From NCBI GenBank assembly GCA_963971405.1, contig OZ020490.1:8790874-8854873 (forward strand): 64,000 nt of DNA, in the 5' to 3' direction. This DNA is from Psococerastis gibbosa. Lineage: Eukaryota > Arthropoda > Insecta > Psocodea > Psocidae. The notes beneath the pieces are model-generated. The model worked only from the letters and a program-made list of their open reading frames with translations, had not been told where the DNA came from and did no database searches. The position numbers were made by a program, and so were the translations under genes. Positions 1-12,296 of this stretch are shown here, one piece after another (position 1 is the stretch's first letter; each line of letters opens with the position of its first letter).

Positions 1-3000
1 CAATTAAGTGCCGAGGTCGCGTTTGCTGAAATGGTGTCCAAATTACTGAGTTGACTAATACAAAACTCGAGATACACATTTGACGAGAAGGGAATTTAGA
101 GCGCATCAATGTTTTCAAACCTGAGAATTAGTAAAAATTAACTGTAAACTAACAAAACACAAAATTAATCAAATTGATTTGTCCCAAGTACTCTACTTAA
201 AATCAACAGAAAATGGCGGCCATTTTGGCTATAATGTGAGATTCAAAATTTTGTAAATTTCCAACGCAATAGAGAATTTCTTGTCGTATTTCCATGCAGG
301 ATTCAAGCTTTAGCATATTTTTAAAGTTTTGTCAAACTATTATGCTACAAAAACCAAAAAGAAATTAAAAAATCGCAATTTTCAACTTAGCAGTCATATA
401 CCTGCAAAAGGTCAAATTACATATTTCTTCAATTTGATGTCTTGGAGCGCTTCTGTCAATGTCTGGATCACATCACTGGTCCCAATTTCTTAATACCGGG
501 CAAAGGGCACTAAGAAATTCATAAAAACAAGTAGGCGTAGCTCACAAATTGCTGCAGAAAAATTGATTTTCAAAAAGTAGTCTACTCAAAAATGCGGCCA
601 TTTTGGGATTCATGGTGAATTGACAATTTTGTGAAATTTGAAACGTATCTAGCATTTTATGATACATTTCTGCGCTGAATACAAGCATTAGTATATTTTG
701 AACTTATTTGACTATCAGCATTCTATCATTACATAAGAATCTGAAAACCCCCAATGCAACACAATGACCTTGTAATTTGGTGATGAATATATTTTGTTCC
801 CTGAATACTGGTGATGGCTTACAAATAAACATACTTTTGTTTAAATAATTGTTGATAGTAAGTTATTACTATTAAACTATCAAAAAACTTATTAAACTTT
901 GGAAAATTCGATGGCAAAAGAGTGCATATGAAAACCATAAGCCCTGGCCACTAAATACCTGGAGTCATGAAGTAATAATACATATACTATACTTATCTAC
1001 AAAAAATTACTCATTTACTAACATGGACAATTAATTACTTACGAAAGTTAGGAATTGATCAGTCTCCACCGTGTATAAATCAGAATTCTTACTGAAATTC
1101 TCGAAGCGTCGAACGCTGTCACACAGACTCAGCAAAATGGCTGCCTATGCCAAAATACCCCAAACCTGAGCCTGATTCCTTTTTTTTTTTTTTATTTTTA
1201 TTTTTAAATTCTGGCATAACTGGCTGTATCAATTAAAATATATATATGAATTGAATAATATTTTATTTATTTTATTTTATTATTTTCCTTATCAAATTTT
1301 TTCCTCTCTCAAGTTTGTTGAATATCATGTTTCCAAATTATTAACTATTCTGATTGGAATATTAGAGGCGTCAATGCGCCAAATTTCAAATTTCGATGAT
1401 GATTTCTTTACTATTGGATATTTCTGGAACACATCAACATTCCCACCCCTTTAATAGTATACACTACGGAATACCTCTAATAAAACGGTAGCTCGCACGT
1501 TTCTTAAATAAAATGGCATCGTCCAAAATCTTACACACAATTTAAATAAAAAGATATTGTCGACATTTTGGTTTCACAGTACATTCATTTGACATTTTTT
1601 TTCAAATTGTAATAAAAGTATTTTATACGTAAACAGCCTTCTGCAAAAGATACACGCCTTAGCACACATTGAATGTTGCTGACAGTGTAATAATAATAAT
1701 AAGCTCCAAAAATTTTATGTACGCCGAGTAAATATAAACCTCCTTTGAAATAATAATAATATTGGATCTTAGAGTTGAATATAGTAAAGTAGCATTCCTT
1801 AAAAATGGGTCTACATTAGGATTGATAGAAAAGAACTTACTATTATTCAGACAACCCTTAATAGTTGCAAGTACTTCGCGCCAAATTAGTAACCTCCCCA
1901 GCGCCCAATTGCCAAAAATATCCATTATTATCCCCTCAAATTGTGACTGATATACTGTTCTTTTTTACATAAATATTTATTATTGTCGGGCGAAGTAAAT
2001 AATTATTTTTTTATTTTTTAAATTTTGTTTTCTAGAATTCCACTGATTGATGAGTGTTTCAAACTACTGACATGCCTACTTTGAAACTTTGCAAACAGGG
2101 TCTAATTTTGAGCCATAAATGCTCTTCAAACCGAAAAGATTCGTAAACGGTTTATCGATAATTCACCAAACACAAAATTAAAATTTATTCGCACCTTTGT
2201 GGCATCCCAAGAAAATGGCGACCATTTGAGGCTTTCATGTTAAATTGGATATTTTATTTTATTTCTAGTATAATCTAGCATTTAATGTCGAATTTTCGTG
2301 ATGGATTCAAGCGTAAGCCCATTTAAAAGTTTTGCCTCATTATTATGCTCCAAAAACTTAACAGTAAATGATTATTACCGTTTAAGTGTTAAGTAGACTG
2401 ATTAACGTGACAGAAGGCCCCAGGTGAATGCCTCAAGGTCACGTCAAATTGCCATTTAAGTCATGAAACAAATTTATTAGACACAAATATTCAGCAAATT
2501 TACTCATTTACTAACATAGACTATAATAATTACTTACGAAAGTTAGGAATTGATCAGTCTACGCCGTGTATAAATCAGAATCGTTAATGAAATTCTCGGA
2601 GCGCTCAAACCCTGTCACCTGGACACAGCAAATGGCTGCCTAAGCCAAAAGCCCCAAAATCTGAGCCTGATTTTAGTTTTTTTTTTTATTATGTTGGCAT
2701 GAGGGCTTATTTTAAATTTTACTTTAATTTCACTTCCCTTTAAGTTTGAATTTTTTTTTTAATGCTCATTAAAAATTTATTTTATTTCATTATTTTATTA
2801 AAAATGTTTTCAATTTCTTAAGCTAGTTTTTGAATGAGTTGTTTGACTTTGGAATTCGTCTTTATATAATATAACCAAGAGGATCAACAAGTTGGACGCC
2901 TTAAGAAGAGCTTTGGTAAAAAACTTGCGGAAAAGTCAATTGCACGGATTTTGGGGCACCAATTAATTAACTTTACCGTGATCGATCGATCGATAGATTA

Positions 3001-3041
3001 TTGGCAAGAATTTGCATTACATGTTTACTATCAACAACAAA

Positions 3042-3175
3042 GGCGGGGTTTCCACATACGTCAATGGTCAATGATAAATGTGGTATTGACGGTTTAGCAG
3101 GCATTAAAGACATACTAAACATGTCTGCTACCACGTCAAAACCATATTTACCATTGACGTGAGTGGAATCCCGCC
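3042..3175. mobile_element. 134-bp MITE with GGCGGGG termini, 3-bp target duplication AAA
   Basis: The ends are inverted repeats (GGCGGGGTTTCCACATACG against GGCGGGATTCCACTCACG on the other strand) running ~50 bp inward. AAA flanks both sides (3039-3041 and 3176-3178). The paired duplication unit lacks the element near 8070, which supports the boundaries. The short target duplication and G-rich termini suggest a PIF/Harbinger-type non-autonomous element; the superfamily is an inference. Confidence 0.85.
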
Positions 3176-3337
3176 AAATTGATGCTTGATAGTTACGACC
3201 GCTTTCATGGCTGGACTCTGATGAAGCATCCAGCAGAAAACTCTAATTAATATAAATATCGCAATTATGTAAACTAGAGTTAGTGAATCACAAATAACGT
3301 TTAAAATAGTTAACTTTCAAAAAGACAACCACCAGAA

Positions 3338-3636
3338 CAGGGGTTCCCAAACGTTTTTTTCCGTGGGCCATCAGATTATTTCATTATTTTCCGTGGACCC
3401 CCACGGCTGTGATAGGAAAATCCTTCTAGGACAAAGATGAAGTAGCTTGTGCCCAAAATTACGTGCTAGTTTTTAACGAAATGCTTAGAACTGGCATCGG
3501 GCTCATTTTGTAGTTCAGTGCCAAGACTTTCCAATAACTCAGCTGTTCTATTTTTTAATTTCTTACTTTACGTGGACCACCTGATATATGTCTGTGGACC
3601 ACCGGTGGTTCATAGACCACAGTTTGGGAACCCTTG
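3338..3636. mobile_element. 299-bp non-autonomous hAT-type element
   Basis: Starts CAGGGGTTCCCAAACG and ends with its inverse (CAGTTTGGGAACCCTTG). Flanks CACCAGAA (3330-3337) and CACTAGAA (3637-3644) form an 8-bp target duplication with one mismatch, as hAT elements make. The second duplication unit keeps the uninterrupted site (CCACTAGAACG near 8350), so the insertion came after the duplication. Confidence 0.85.
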
Positions 3637-4259
3637 CACTAGAACGTTAGCAACGCGCTTGCGCTGTCGACAAGTACTGCCATTATCAATGAGGGAACCC
3701 ACTAGCACAGTTGCACCATATCAATGATTTGAGACATGCTCAATCCGAATATTCCTAAGATGCTGTCAAAATCTATGAGAAGGGATGATTGCGAGAATAC
3801 ACTTTAAACATGTCATTAAACAGCACTTCGTTGAACGGGTCATAGTACAAAAATAAATTTATATGAAAATGATCACATCAAAATACGACTAACACTAGAA
3901 AGCAAAATGAACAGGTGAAGTCGAAAAGCACACCTCGCCCAACGCGAGTCTACCAATGCGCGAGACGAGCACAACGCACAATAACCTATACCCCACTCTA
4001 ACAACGGACCTATCCACACTGAGGACTGACTGAGGAGGCCGAGGAGGGAAGTGGCCGAAGTGGGAACTGGAAGTATCATGGTAAATTAGTAATTGTGAAG
4101 GCAAGGTGACTGGAGCCCCGTTGTCCTTCCTTGTCCCTGGTTGCACTCTTTCAGTGCGAACTGCCCCCAAAGCCACCCCCTCATCGTATATGTCAACCAA
4201 TCTCCCACTGTTTGCACCCAAAAGTTAATGGACCATCTCGAAAGGGGCCTTAAGTATTG

Positions 4260-4500
4260 TCAACGGTCATACCTAGTTGAATTCACCAGAACAAGCCCTG
4301 TTCAAAACTGCAGCACACATGGTAGTGTGCCTTGCGTTAGTAGGGGAACATGGTGGGACAACATAACGCGGTGAGACTGCCAATTAGACTGAATGCGAAT
4401 CGTATCCTGGCCATTTCCGAATTAATTGTGTGACTTTACTATGTTCCCCTAAAGGCTCGGAATACACTATAATCAGGAGGTCCACCCTGTCAGTCAATTC
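4260..4500 (+). repeat. Interspersed repeat 'N', copy 1
   Basis: Part of a ~300-bp family also seen at 8860-9180 (+), 13800-13995 (-) and 14190-14500 (-). Shared landmarks are CAGGGGAACMTGGTGGGACA, a GTGTGACTTTACYATGTTCCC stretch, and CTATAATCAGGAGGTCCACC. The fullest copies end in a short CAA/AAC repeat, suggesting a retroposed element such as a SINE, but I see no convincing pol III boxes. Confidence 0.6.
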
Positions 4501-5633
4501 CATTAAAAAAAAAAACCTTAAAAATAAATACAAAAATGCAAATAAATTTACAATGTGGTTTTCTGGAATTTCACATGAGGCAATTAAGTGCGTAGAGGTC
4601 AAGTTTGCTAAAATTGTGTCAAATTACTGAGTTAATTTCTTAACGATTATTTGGGTTTTACTAATTCGGGTTGTTATAACAAGTTTTTCTAAAACTCTAA
4701 GTTTTTGTTATTTTTTGTTTATTGGTTACAAACGTGGCCAACAATTTTTTACAAAATGGGGTTTCGATCCGACCTTGCAGAAAATTTGAATGTCCACCTG
4801 CACGTTGTCAAATAAAGTGACAAAAGCAGCCAGATTGCGCACAGAAGTGCTGAGAAGTCTAGGATTAGCTATAAACTTAATGCAATTTTCAACAGAAAAT
4901 CCACTCTCCTGAAAAATTCTACAACTTGGAGTTGGCCATGTTTGTAAACAGCCTCCTCAAATACAAGCAGCCGTAGCTCACAAATTGCTTCAGAAAAAAT
5001 GATTTTCGAAAAGTAGTCTAGCCAAAAATAAAACAAAAACGCGGCCATTTTGGTATTCATGATCAATTTACAATTTCGTGAAATTTTTAACTTATCTAGC
5101 TTATTAATTTCTGCGCTCAATTCATAGCATTAGCTTATTTTGAACATTTTTACCTAACTATAACTACCAAGTATTAAATAAGCTGGTTTATCCGGAAACC
5201 CTCGATGCATAACGACCTTGTAATTTGGGGTTGAATATTGGAGAGGAAAGGTTCCCTGAATATGGGTGATGATTTACAAATAAACATACTTTTGTTTAAA
5301 TAAATGTTGATAGTAAATTATTATTATCACTAAATTTTTAAAAGAGCTTATGTAACTTGGAAAATTTGATGACAAAAGAGTGCACTTGAAGACACCAAAC
5401 CTTAGTCACTAAAAACTTGGAGTGACAAAGTATTAATAAACATATATCTACAAAAAATTACTCATTTACGAACATGGACAATTAATTACTTACGAAAGTC
5501 AGGAATTGATCAGTCTATACGCCGGGTATAAATCAGAATCCTTACTGAAATTCTCGGAGCGTCGAACGCTGTCACCCAGACTCAGTAAAATGGCTGCCTA
5601 TGCCAAGATGCCTCAAACCTGAGCCTGATTTCC

Positions 5634-5665
<32 letters not shown>

Positions 5666-5945
5666 TTTGGCATTACTGGCTAAATCAATAAATTTGAATT
5701 TTATTTTATTTTATATTATATTCCATAACAAATTTTTTCCCCCTCTCTCCCATATTTGTAGAATATCATGTTTCCAGGTAAGCAACTATTCTGACTGGAA
5801 TATTAGTAGCGCAAATGCGCCAAATTTCAAATTTCGATTTTGCTTTCTTACTATAGGCAATTTCTGGAATTAGTGTGACTGTTATCTTGAAAGGAAGATA
5901 TGACTTATATTCGGTATAAACGTAGTTTACAAAATTATATTTTTC

Positions 5946-6024
5946 AATTAAACTAGTTGAGTGTAAGAGAGGGCTTATAGCCCTAACTCCGCTAGGTTGG
6001 ATTAGTAATAGAACACAAAAAGTC
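5946..6024 (+). repeat. SINE-A 3' fragment
   Basis: Contains GTTGAGTGTAAGAGAGGGCT, the CCCTAACTCCGCTAGGTTGG stretch and the AAAAAGTCAATATTTATT tail of the tRNA-derived SINE whose fuller copies lie at 18424-18622 and 48192-48368. Confidence 0.75.
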
Positions 6025-8196
6025 AATATTTATTTATTTTAAACTATTGTTGATATGTAAAGTTAGGTGTAAGTGAGTTCCATAGGCCCGCTCGCTGTAT
6101 CCACATTACTTTTTTTTCAATAAAGACTTTATTATTATTAAAATTAACAGTCCAAGCCCCTAAATACCATACTAAGGAATTCCATTTGCAAATTGGTAGC
6201 TCAAAAGTTTCTTAAATAAAATTACAAAGTCACACGTACAATAATTTAAATCAAAAGAAATTGTCGGCCATTTTGCTTTTACAGTATGTTCATTTGGCAA
6301 TTTTTTTAAATTGTTATTTAATCAAGCATTTTATAACGCACACGTACTTCTGCACAAGATACACGCCTTAGCTCACATTGAATGTTTCTGATACTAGTAT
6401 GCTCCCAAAAGTGTTAATTATGCCGATTGAACGACAAATTTGCAACATCCCCAGGGGCCATTTGCAAAAATTGCCATAATAATTCCCTCAAGTTTTGTCT
6501 GATTTACTGGTGACTTGACTTAAATATTTATTATTCTCTATATCAAAGTAAATAAATATAAAAATAATTTTGTATTTTTATTGTTTTTTGTTGTCTAGAA
6601 TTTGACTTGAGTGGGGGAAGTTGATGAGTTGAAATTAGTAATTACTGAAATGACATGTCTACTTTGAAAGTTGGCGTACCGGGTCTAATTTCGATGAAAA
6701 TGGAATGAAAATGAAATGGTCTTAAGTCGACCAATTCCGAAACGGTTTATCGATAACTCGCAAAACACAATATTAAAATTTTTTCCATCTTCTCTTCTAG
6801 AAATCACAAGAAAATGGCGGCCATTTTAGGCTTTAATGTGAGATTGAAAATTTTGGAAATTTCCAACGCAATAGACAGTGTCATGTCGTATTTCCGCGCT
6901 GGATTCAAGCATTAGCACTTTTTAAAAGTTTTGTCTAACTAGAATGCTGCAAAAACCAAAAAGAAATTAAAAATATCAATTTGAAACCGAGCTGTCATAC
7001 AAGGTCAAATTACATATTTCTTTAATTTGATGTCTTGGGACGCTTCAGTCAATGTCTAGATCTCTTAATAATGGGCAAAGGGCAATAAGAAAGCCATAAA
7101 TACAAGCAGCCGTAGCTCACAAATTGCTGCAGTATAAAATTGATTTTCTAATATTAGTCTATACTCAGAAATAAAACAAAAATGTGGCCATTTTGGGATT
7201 CAAGATGGATTGACCATTTGTAAAATTATTTAACTTATGTAGCATACTTTGATTAATTTCTTCACTCAATCTAAAAGCATTAGCTTATTTTGAACATTTT
7301 TACCTAACTAATAACTATACCAAGTATTAAATAAGCTAGTTTATCTGGAAACCCCATAACACCGACCTTGTAATATGGGGTTGAATATTGGAGCAGAACT
7401 GCGATGACTTAAAAATAAACATGCTTTTGTTTAAATAATTGTTGATAGTAAATTATTCATATTACTAAATTATTGAAAGAGCTTTTTTAACATGGAAAAT
7501 TCGAGGACAAAAGAGTGCAAGTTGAACTCCCTAAGCCGTGGTCAATAAATACTTGGTGTTAATGCACATATCTACTAAACATTGTATACTCATTTACTAA
7601 CATGGACAATTAATTACTTACGAAAGTTAGGAAATGATAAGTCTACGCCGTGTATAAATCAGAATCCTTACTGAATTTCTCGGAGCAATTGAACGCAGTC
7701 ACCCAGACTCAGCAAAATGTCTGCCATTGCCAAAATACCCCAAACGGCAAACCTGAGCCTGATTTGTTTTCTATTTTTCTATTAAGTTGGCATGAATGGT
7801 TATTTTAAATAAATTTTAATTTCAATTTTTAAGTTATCTTCCTTTGCTAAATTTTTTAAATGTTGTCGTTTATTAAAAATGATATCAATTTTTTATGTTA
7901 ATTTTTGACTGAGTTGTTTGACCTTGGAATTTATCGTTATAATAATAAACTTCCGGCTGAATACCTGGATACCTTCAGGAATGCCTTGGTCAAAATAATA
8001 ATAAACTAATTTTACTGTGATTTGCAAGCATTATATAGCATTACATGCTACAATCATCAACAACAACTCGATGCTCCATTAATACGACCGCTTTCACGGC
8101 TGGACTCTGCTGAAGAAGCAGCAGAAAGCTTGCAGGCGGACCATCAGCTCAAATTAATATAAATATTGTAATTATGAAAACTAAAGTTAGTAAACC

Positions 8197-8300
8197 AAGG
8201 CGTTAGCGTTCGACCGGGGCGAGTTCAGGAAAATGAATTCGGGCGCCCCACTCCCCCCCCCCCCCACGCTGCGCACGCGGCATTAAGGGGGAAGAAGAAG
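8197..8300 (+). mobile_element. Short 5'-truncated retroposed insertion with (GAA)n tail
   Basis: Present only in duplication unit 2. It is bracketed by AGTTAGTAAACC (8185-8196) and AGTTAGTAAAACC (8301-8313), a ~12-bp target duplication, and ends in GAAGAAGAAG. The poly-C tract near 8252-8264 lies inside it. The tail resembles that of the Jockey LINE at 42297-46822, but the body is too short to classify. Confidence 0.7.
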
Positions 8301-8859
8301 AGTTAGTAAAACCAAAATTAACGTTTAAAAAAAAAAAAATAACTTTCCCAAAGACATCCACTAGAACGTTATAGCAACGAAACCCCTTAGAGCGCTTTCG
8401 ACAAGTACTGTCATCAATGAGGGAACCCACTAGCACATGGGCTCCATATCAATAATTTGAGACAAGCTCAATCCGACAAGAAGGGTACCTATTCCTAACA
8501 TGCTGGCTAAATCAATGAGAAGGGATGATTGTGTGAGTACACTTGAATATATATCATTAAACATCACTTCGTAGAATGGGGAGTATTACAAAAACAAAAT
8601 ATATATACATACGAAAAACCCGCCTCATCCAATGCGAGACTTCCAATGCCCAAGGGCTCCCACTCCAACGACCGACCGATCCACATTGGTGAATGAAACC
8701 CTGAGGTCCCTCCCTCTTCCTGGTTGCACCCATTTAACTCCTCCTGCCCCAAATCCACCCCTCATCGTACCTTCGACCTATCTCACATTCTCACACTGCA
8801 GCCAAACATACAAATGTAAATGGACCACTCGACAAGGGCCTCAAGTATTGCCAAAGGTC

Positions 8860-9180
8860 AAACAATGTTGAATTCACCAGAACAGATCCTGTTCAAAACT
8901 GCAACAAACTTGATAGTGTGCTCAGCGTTAGCAGGGGAACATGGTGGGACATGATAACGCGCTGAGACTACCAGTCATTCAATGTGCGTGTCGAGTCCTG
9001 GTCCCTTCCGACTTTAATATGTTCCCTAAGTGGTTCGGAATTCACTACAATCAGGAGCACCCGCCGAGGTGCACTCTGTCAGTCAAAGTACAGTTACCCT
9101 GAGGTGATGGAGTGCCCTTACGGTGCCCAAAGTAAAAAAAAACCTACTCTCTCCACAAGGCTGACAGGGTTCCTTAAAAG
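8860..9180 (+). repeat. Interspersed repeat 'N', copy 2
   Basis: Second copy, in duplication unit 2. It retains more of the 3' part (GAGGTGATGGAGTGCCC and CAAGGCTGACAGGGTT) than copy 1. Confidence 0.6.
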
Positions 9181-9185
9181 CAGAA

Positions 9186-9640
9186 ACGCAGGCGTTGTAA
9201 AACAAACAAGTATTGTGTCCAAAATATTCAAGACAAAAAATGTTCCGTTAAGAACGATACCGTAAAAATCAGGCCGCAGAAAACATCGCGAATGTATACA
9301 CCGTAAAAATATTACCCTTTAAAGTTACCGATCCTTAATTCAGTGTGCTATACGACCATTTGTTGACCAGAAGAGAAGACTGTATTGAGTGAAGGTAGAA
9401 AATAACATAAAGGAGATGGATCCATACATCATCACGACAGTGCAGGTTTTGATTTCGGGGTCCGGACCCCATGGACCACCCCCCCCCCCCTGGACACGGC
9501 CCTGACGACATTTGCCAAAACAACTCAACATTTAAAGGGTGGAAATATTGAGTTGATGGGTGTGCCATACAAGTATTGAACCCTGACTTGGCCCCTAACA
9601 ACTTCCTATTGTCCCAAGCCAAGTTGAGGGGTTATTACTA
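9186..9640. other. Non-coding stretch, nothing recognised
   Basis: No gene seen. A GGGTCCGGACCCCATGGACC segment with a C-run at 9479-9491 resembles other poly-C repeat fragments near 19290-19330. Confidence 0.4.
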
Positions 9641-10205
9641 AGAGTGTACAGCCCGTAGGAAATTGGCAGTCCAAAATTTGATACTTTTTAATTTTTATTT
9701 AATTAACTAAGCAAGTTATTAAAGATTTGGCCCATTTAAGAAGACTATACTTCATGCAATAAGGTATTTTTAGTTTTCGAAATTGTAGTCTTTTTATTAA
9801 ATCGATTATACGTGAAAAGTTATTGTTTATGAAATACGACGCATAATCATGTTTATGAATAAACTACAATTTCGGAAGTTAAAAATATCTTATTATATTT
9901 GCATTAATATTAACAATAATTACATAACACGAATATCTCCAACAAGTTAAAAAATGATTTGGGGATAACGTCCTATGTGGAGCTGAAGAGGACATGTCAA
10001 AATCGCGGAGACTGGAGACATCGCTGCAATATGTTGCTGCCAACCAGCCATCATCCGGCTGTAACTTGAAGAGAGAGAAGACTACCGCATGCATAATATT
10101 ACAAGGCATGAGCCAAATCTTTAATATAAACTTGCTTAGTTAATTAAATGAAAAGTGTTAAATATCGGGCTGCCATTTTCCTTTTTCCTAAGGGATGTAC
10201 ACTCT
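9641..10205. mobile_element. Palindromic MITE, copy with internal insertion
   Basis: Begins AGAGTGTACAGCCCGTAGG and ends with the inverse of a close variant. It matches the 389-bp palindromic element at 54960-55348, but is longer because of a ~190-bp insertion at about 9904-10095. TA precedes the left end and AA follows the right, so a TA (mariner-like) or TTAA target is possible; the flanks do not decide. Confidence 0.8.
9960..10085 (+). pseudogene. Possible LINE ORF2 C-terminal scrap inside the MITE
   Basis: One frame reads RTCQNRGDWRHRCNMLLPTS, which resembles the R-x3-D-R-x2-WR pattern near the end of some LINE ORF2 proteins. It is short and weak. Confidence 0.3.
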
Positions 10206-12296
10206 AAACAAAAAATAAATAAAAAATTAGTCGCTGTCTCATCCTAATAGTGCCCATCCAAACAATTTAATAAAAAAGCTATTTTGTGTCAAACACGCAC
10301 CGATTTGCCCAAATGATTTTTGCTAATTCATAAAATACGACCATGCTAGTTGTTAGCTACGCTGCTTGTCCCTTTGTAATGCGATAAGGATTAGCACATT
10401 ATTTTACAGATTAATTATATTGCTGTTGAGACTTGTAGAGTAGTGCTACAGACTCTGAATTTCAGCCGAAAGGTTGCTGGTTGGAGTTCCACACTTGCCA
10501 AAATGCCTTCCCATGCTTGTGGACTCACATATTTTAGGATCTGTACATATATATATATATATATTGTGCATAGTCTCAAGGTGTGGCAGGAATAAATACA
10601 TCACGTAATGCCTAACAAATTTATTTGTTTCATTAAATCCATGGTGGTGCCCCCCGCCCTAATTTACGGGCATAGAAAATAATTTATATTAAAAGTTAGG
10701 CACTACATAACATCCTTTGAAATATAGCATTGAATGTGACATGCCAATAATTAATTATCAATAACAGTGCTTTACAGCAATATCCCAATACACACTGCAC
10801 TGAGAGGCCTTTACACAGATTTGCGTAATTATATCTCCGTCGTCTTTAAAACGGCAAGAGGAAACGGATGGCCTCTCCACTCTCCACTTTCTATAAGAAA
10901 ACAAGTACGCGAAAAGTTAGAGCTTTCACAAAATTGATGTCTTATTATTTGCTTCGTTAACCTAAAATGATTCATATATACTCATAATATAACATAACCA
11001 GTTTGTGATTACAAATCACTTATTTTTCTCAACATTACATTGTAACAATATGCCATGCCAAGGAAATTCACATTATTTGTTTCTTCACTTGAATAACCTA
11101 TCCATATAATCTGTAAAATTATTTGACATACACCCCAATGCGTATAATTTACTCTAAATTAACGTGAAATTGATCATTTCTATACACTAAAAAAGAAATT
11201 AAAGAAAAATACCTTGATCAAGCCATCTGCAGCCATCTTCATTTTTTTCTGAATTTTGAAAAGTTGTGCCAACCTAAGGAAATTTAATTTTTTTCGCGCC
11301 ATTACAAATCTTTAAATTAGCCTCATTTGTAAAATATCATGCATCAGAACGATTTTACTTTATATTTTTTTTGTCAATTAGTTGTACTGTATAATTTAAC
11401 AGATATATATATTTATTTATAATTAATTGACAAGCCATATAGATAATATACAAACCTATAAGGAAGCCGAGCTTTCCTTGTTTCATTCTTAACGAAATGT
11501 GCATATTTGTAGTAAACTATCAGCTCATAAGAAATCCCGAAGTACAGAACAACATTAAGTCTTGCTAGTTCTGAACTGAAGGCCCACTTTTATACTTGGC
11601 CCCAAACAATCACGATTATAAGCCCACCACATAGGACCAGTTGCTACAATAGGTACAATAGCTATGCAAGCTACTTATATAAGAAATCACCGCCTTAAGA
11701 CTTTCTACTTTGACCGATGAAGGCGTAGGCTACTTAAAAAATCAAAACCGTTGCAAGAATAGGTACTAGCAGACAATAATTCTGTATTATTTTAACACAA
11801 TTAGCATTTTTAACATACAACCCAATTTAGAGTATGGCGTCACGTACAACCTAAAGAGATTACTTCGCAGCAGTCATTAGCCTATAAGTGTAAATACAGT
11901 ATTAAAACTATAAAACTAAATACATTTTGATATAATTCTTCCAAAAATAATTTTAAACAATACAATTAATCACCACCATGAGGCAAAATCAATCAATCAT
12001 AGTGTATTTGCCCATCTTTGTTACATCTTATTACAACAATAATAATCCAACATTGAACACAGTCATCATAAGTTATAATATATAAAAATAAACAAATAAA
12101 CATAACATATACATAGTTTTACAGTTCATTCTGATTGTACAATCTTCGTTGTTACAGAATAAATACTTAAAATTGATGCAGATAGTCATTCAAAATGCCG
12201 CAACAGAGGCTTGCCAGAGTGCGAATAGGAATTTTCTTAAAATAATTTTTAATGTGTATTGGACTAGTACTAGGCCCAGTAATTTTCAGATCAGTC
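10206..12296. other. AT-rich intergenic stretch downstream of the zinc-finger gene
   Basis: No gene recognised. It holds a (TA)n tract at 10548-10562 and a SINE-A 5' piece at 10437-10530. The part next to 12297 may contain the 3' UTR of the minus-strand zinc-finger gene, but no clear polyadenylation signal could be assigned. Confidence 0.5.
10437..10530 (+). repeat. SINE-A tRNA-related 5' fragment
   Basis: GTAGAGTAGTGCTACAGACT followed by AAGGTTGCTGGTTGGAGTTCC matches the pol III A/B-box region of the SINE at 18424. The B box here is decayed (TTGGAGTTCC against TTCGAGTCCC). Confidence 0.65.

Larger units (their letters stand above)
1..4570. repeat. Unit 1 of a ~4.5 kb tandem duplication (left end outside the window)
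   Basis: Non-coding, AT-rich unit whose sequence recurs in the same order at 4571-9185. Matching anchors include 1/4571, 1008/5458, 1320/5760, 1485/6190, 2025/6585, 2210/6810, 2501/7587, 3190/8085 and 3640/8360. It also has internal sub-repeats: the stretch running from CTCATTTACTAACAT to CCTGAGCCTGATT occurs at 1008-1182 and 2501-2674, and a segment around AATGGCGGCCATTTTGG recurs near 205, 590 and 2214. I see no convincing coding sequence; short open frames show no family features. Divergence between units looks moderate, with many small indels. Confidence 0.8.
4571..9185. repeat. Unit 2 of the ~4.5 kb tandem duplication
   Basis: Starts at the sequence matching position 1 (CAATTAAGTGC, AGGTC, TTTGCT landmarks) and follows unit 1 in order to about 9185. 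It lacks the two transposons found in unit 1 at 3042 and 3338, and has its own insertions (SINE piece at 5946-6024, retroposed piece at 8197-8300). No coding sequence recognised. Confidence 0.8.

Noticed and set aside
3219-3240. CTGATGA ... GAAA resembling a hammerhead core (and a CTGAAGA ... GAAA variant at ~8109)
   Set aside because: Stem II would be only two base pairs in the first copy, the paired duplication copy does not keep the pairing, and stems I and III are not visible.
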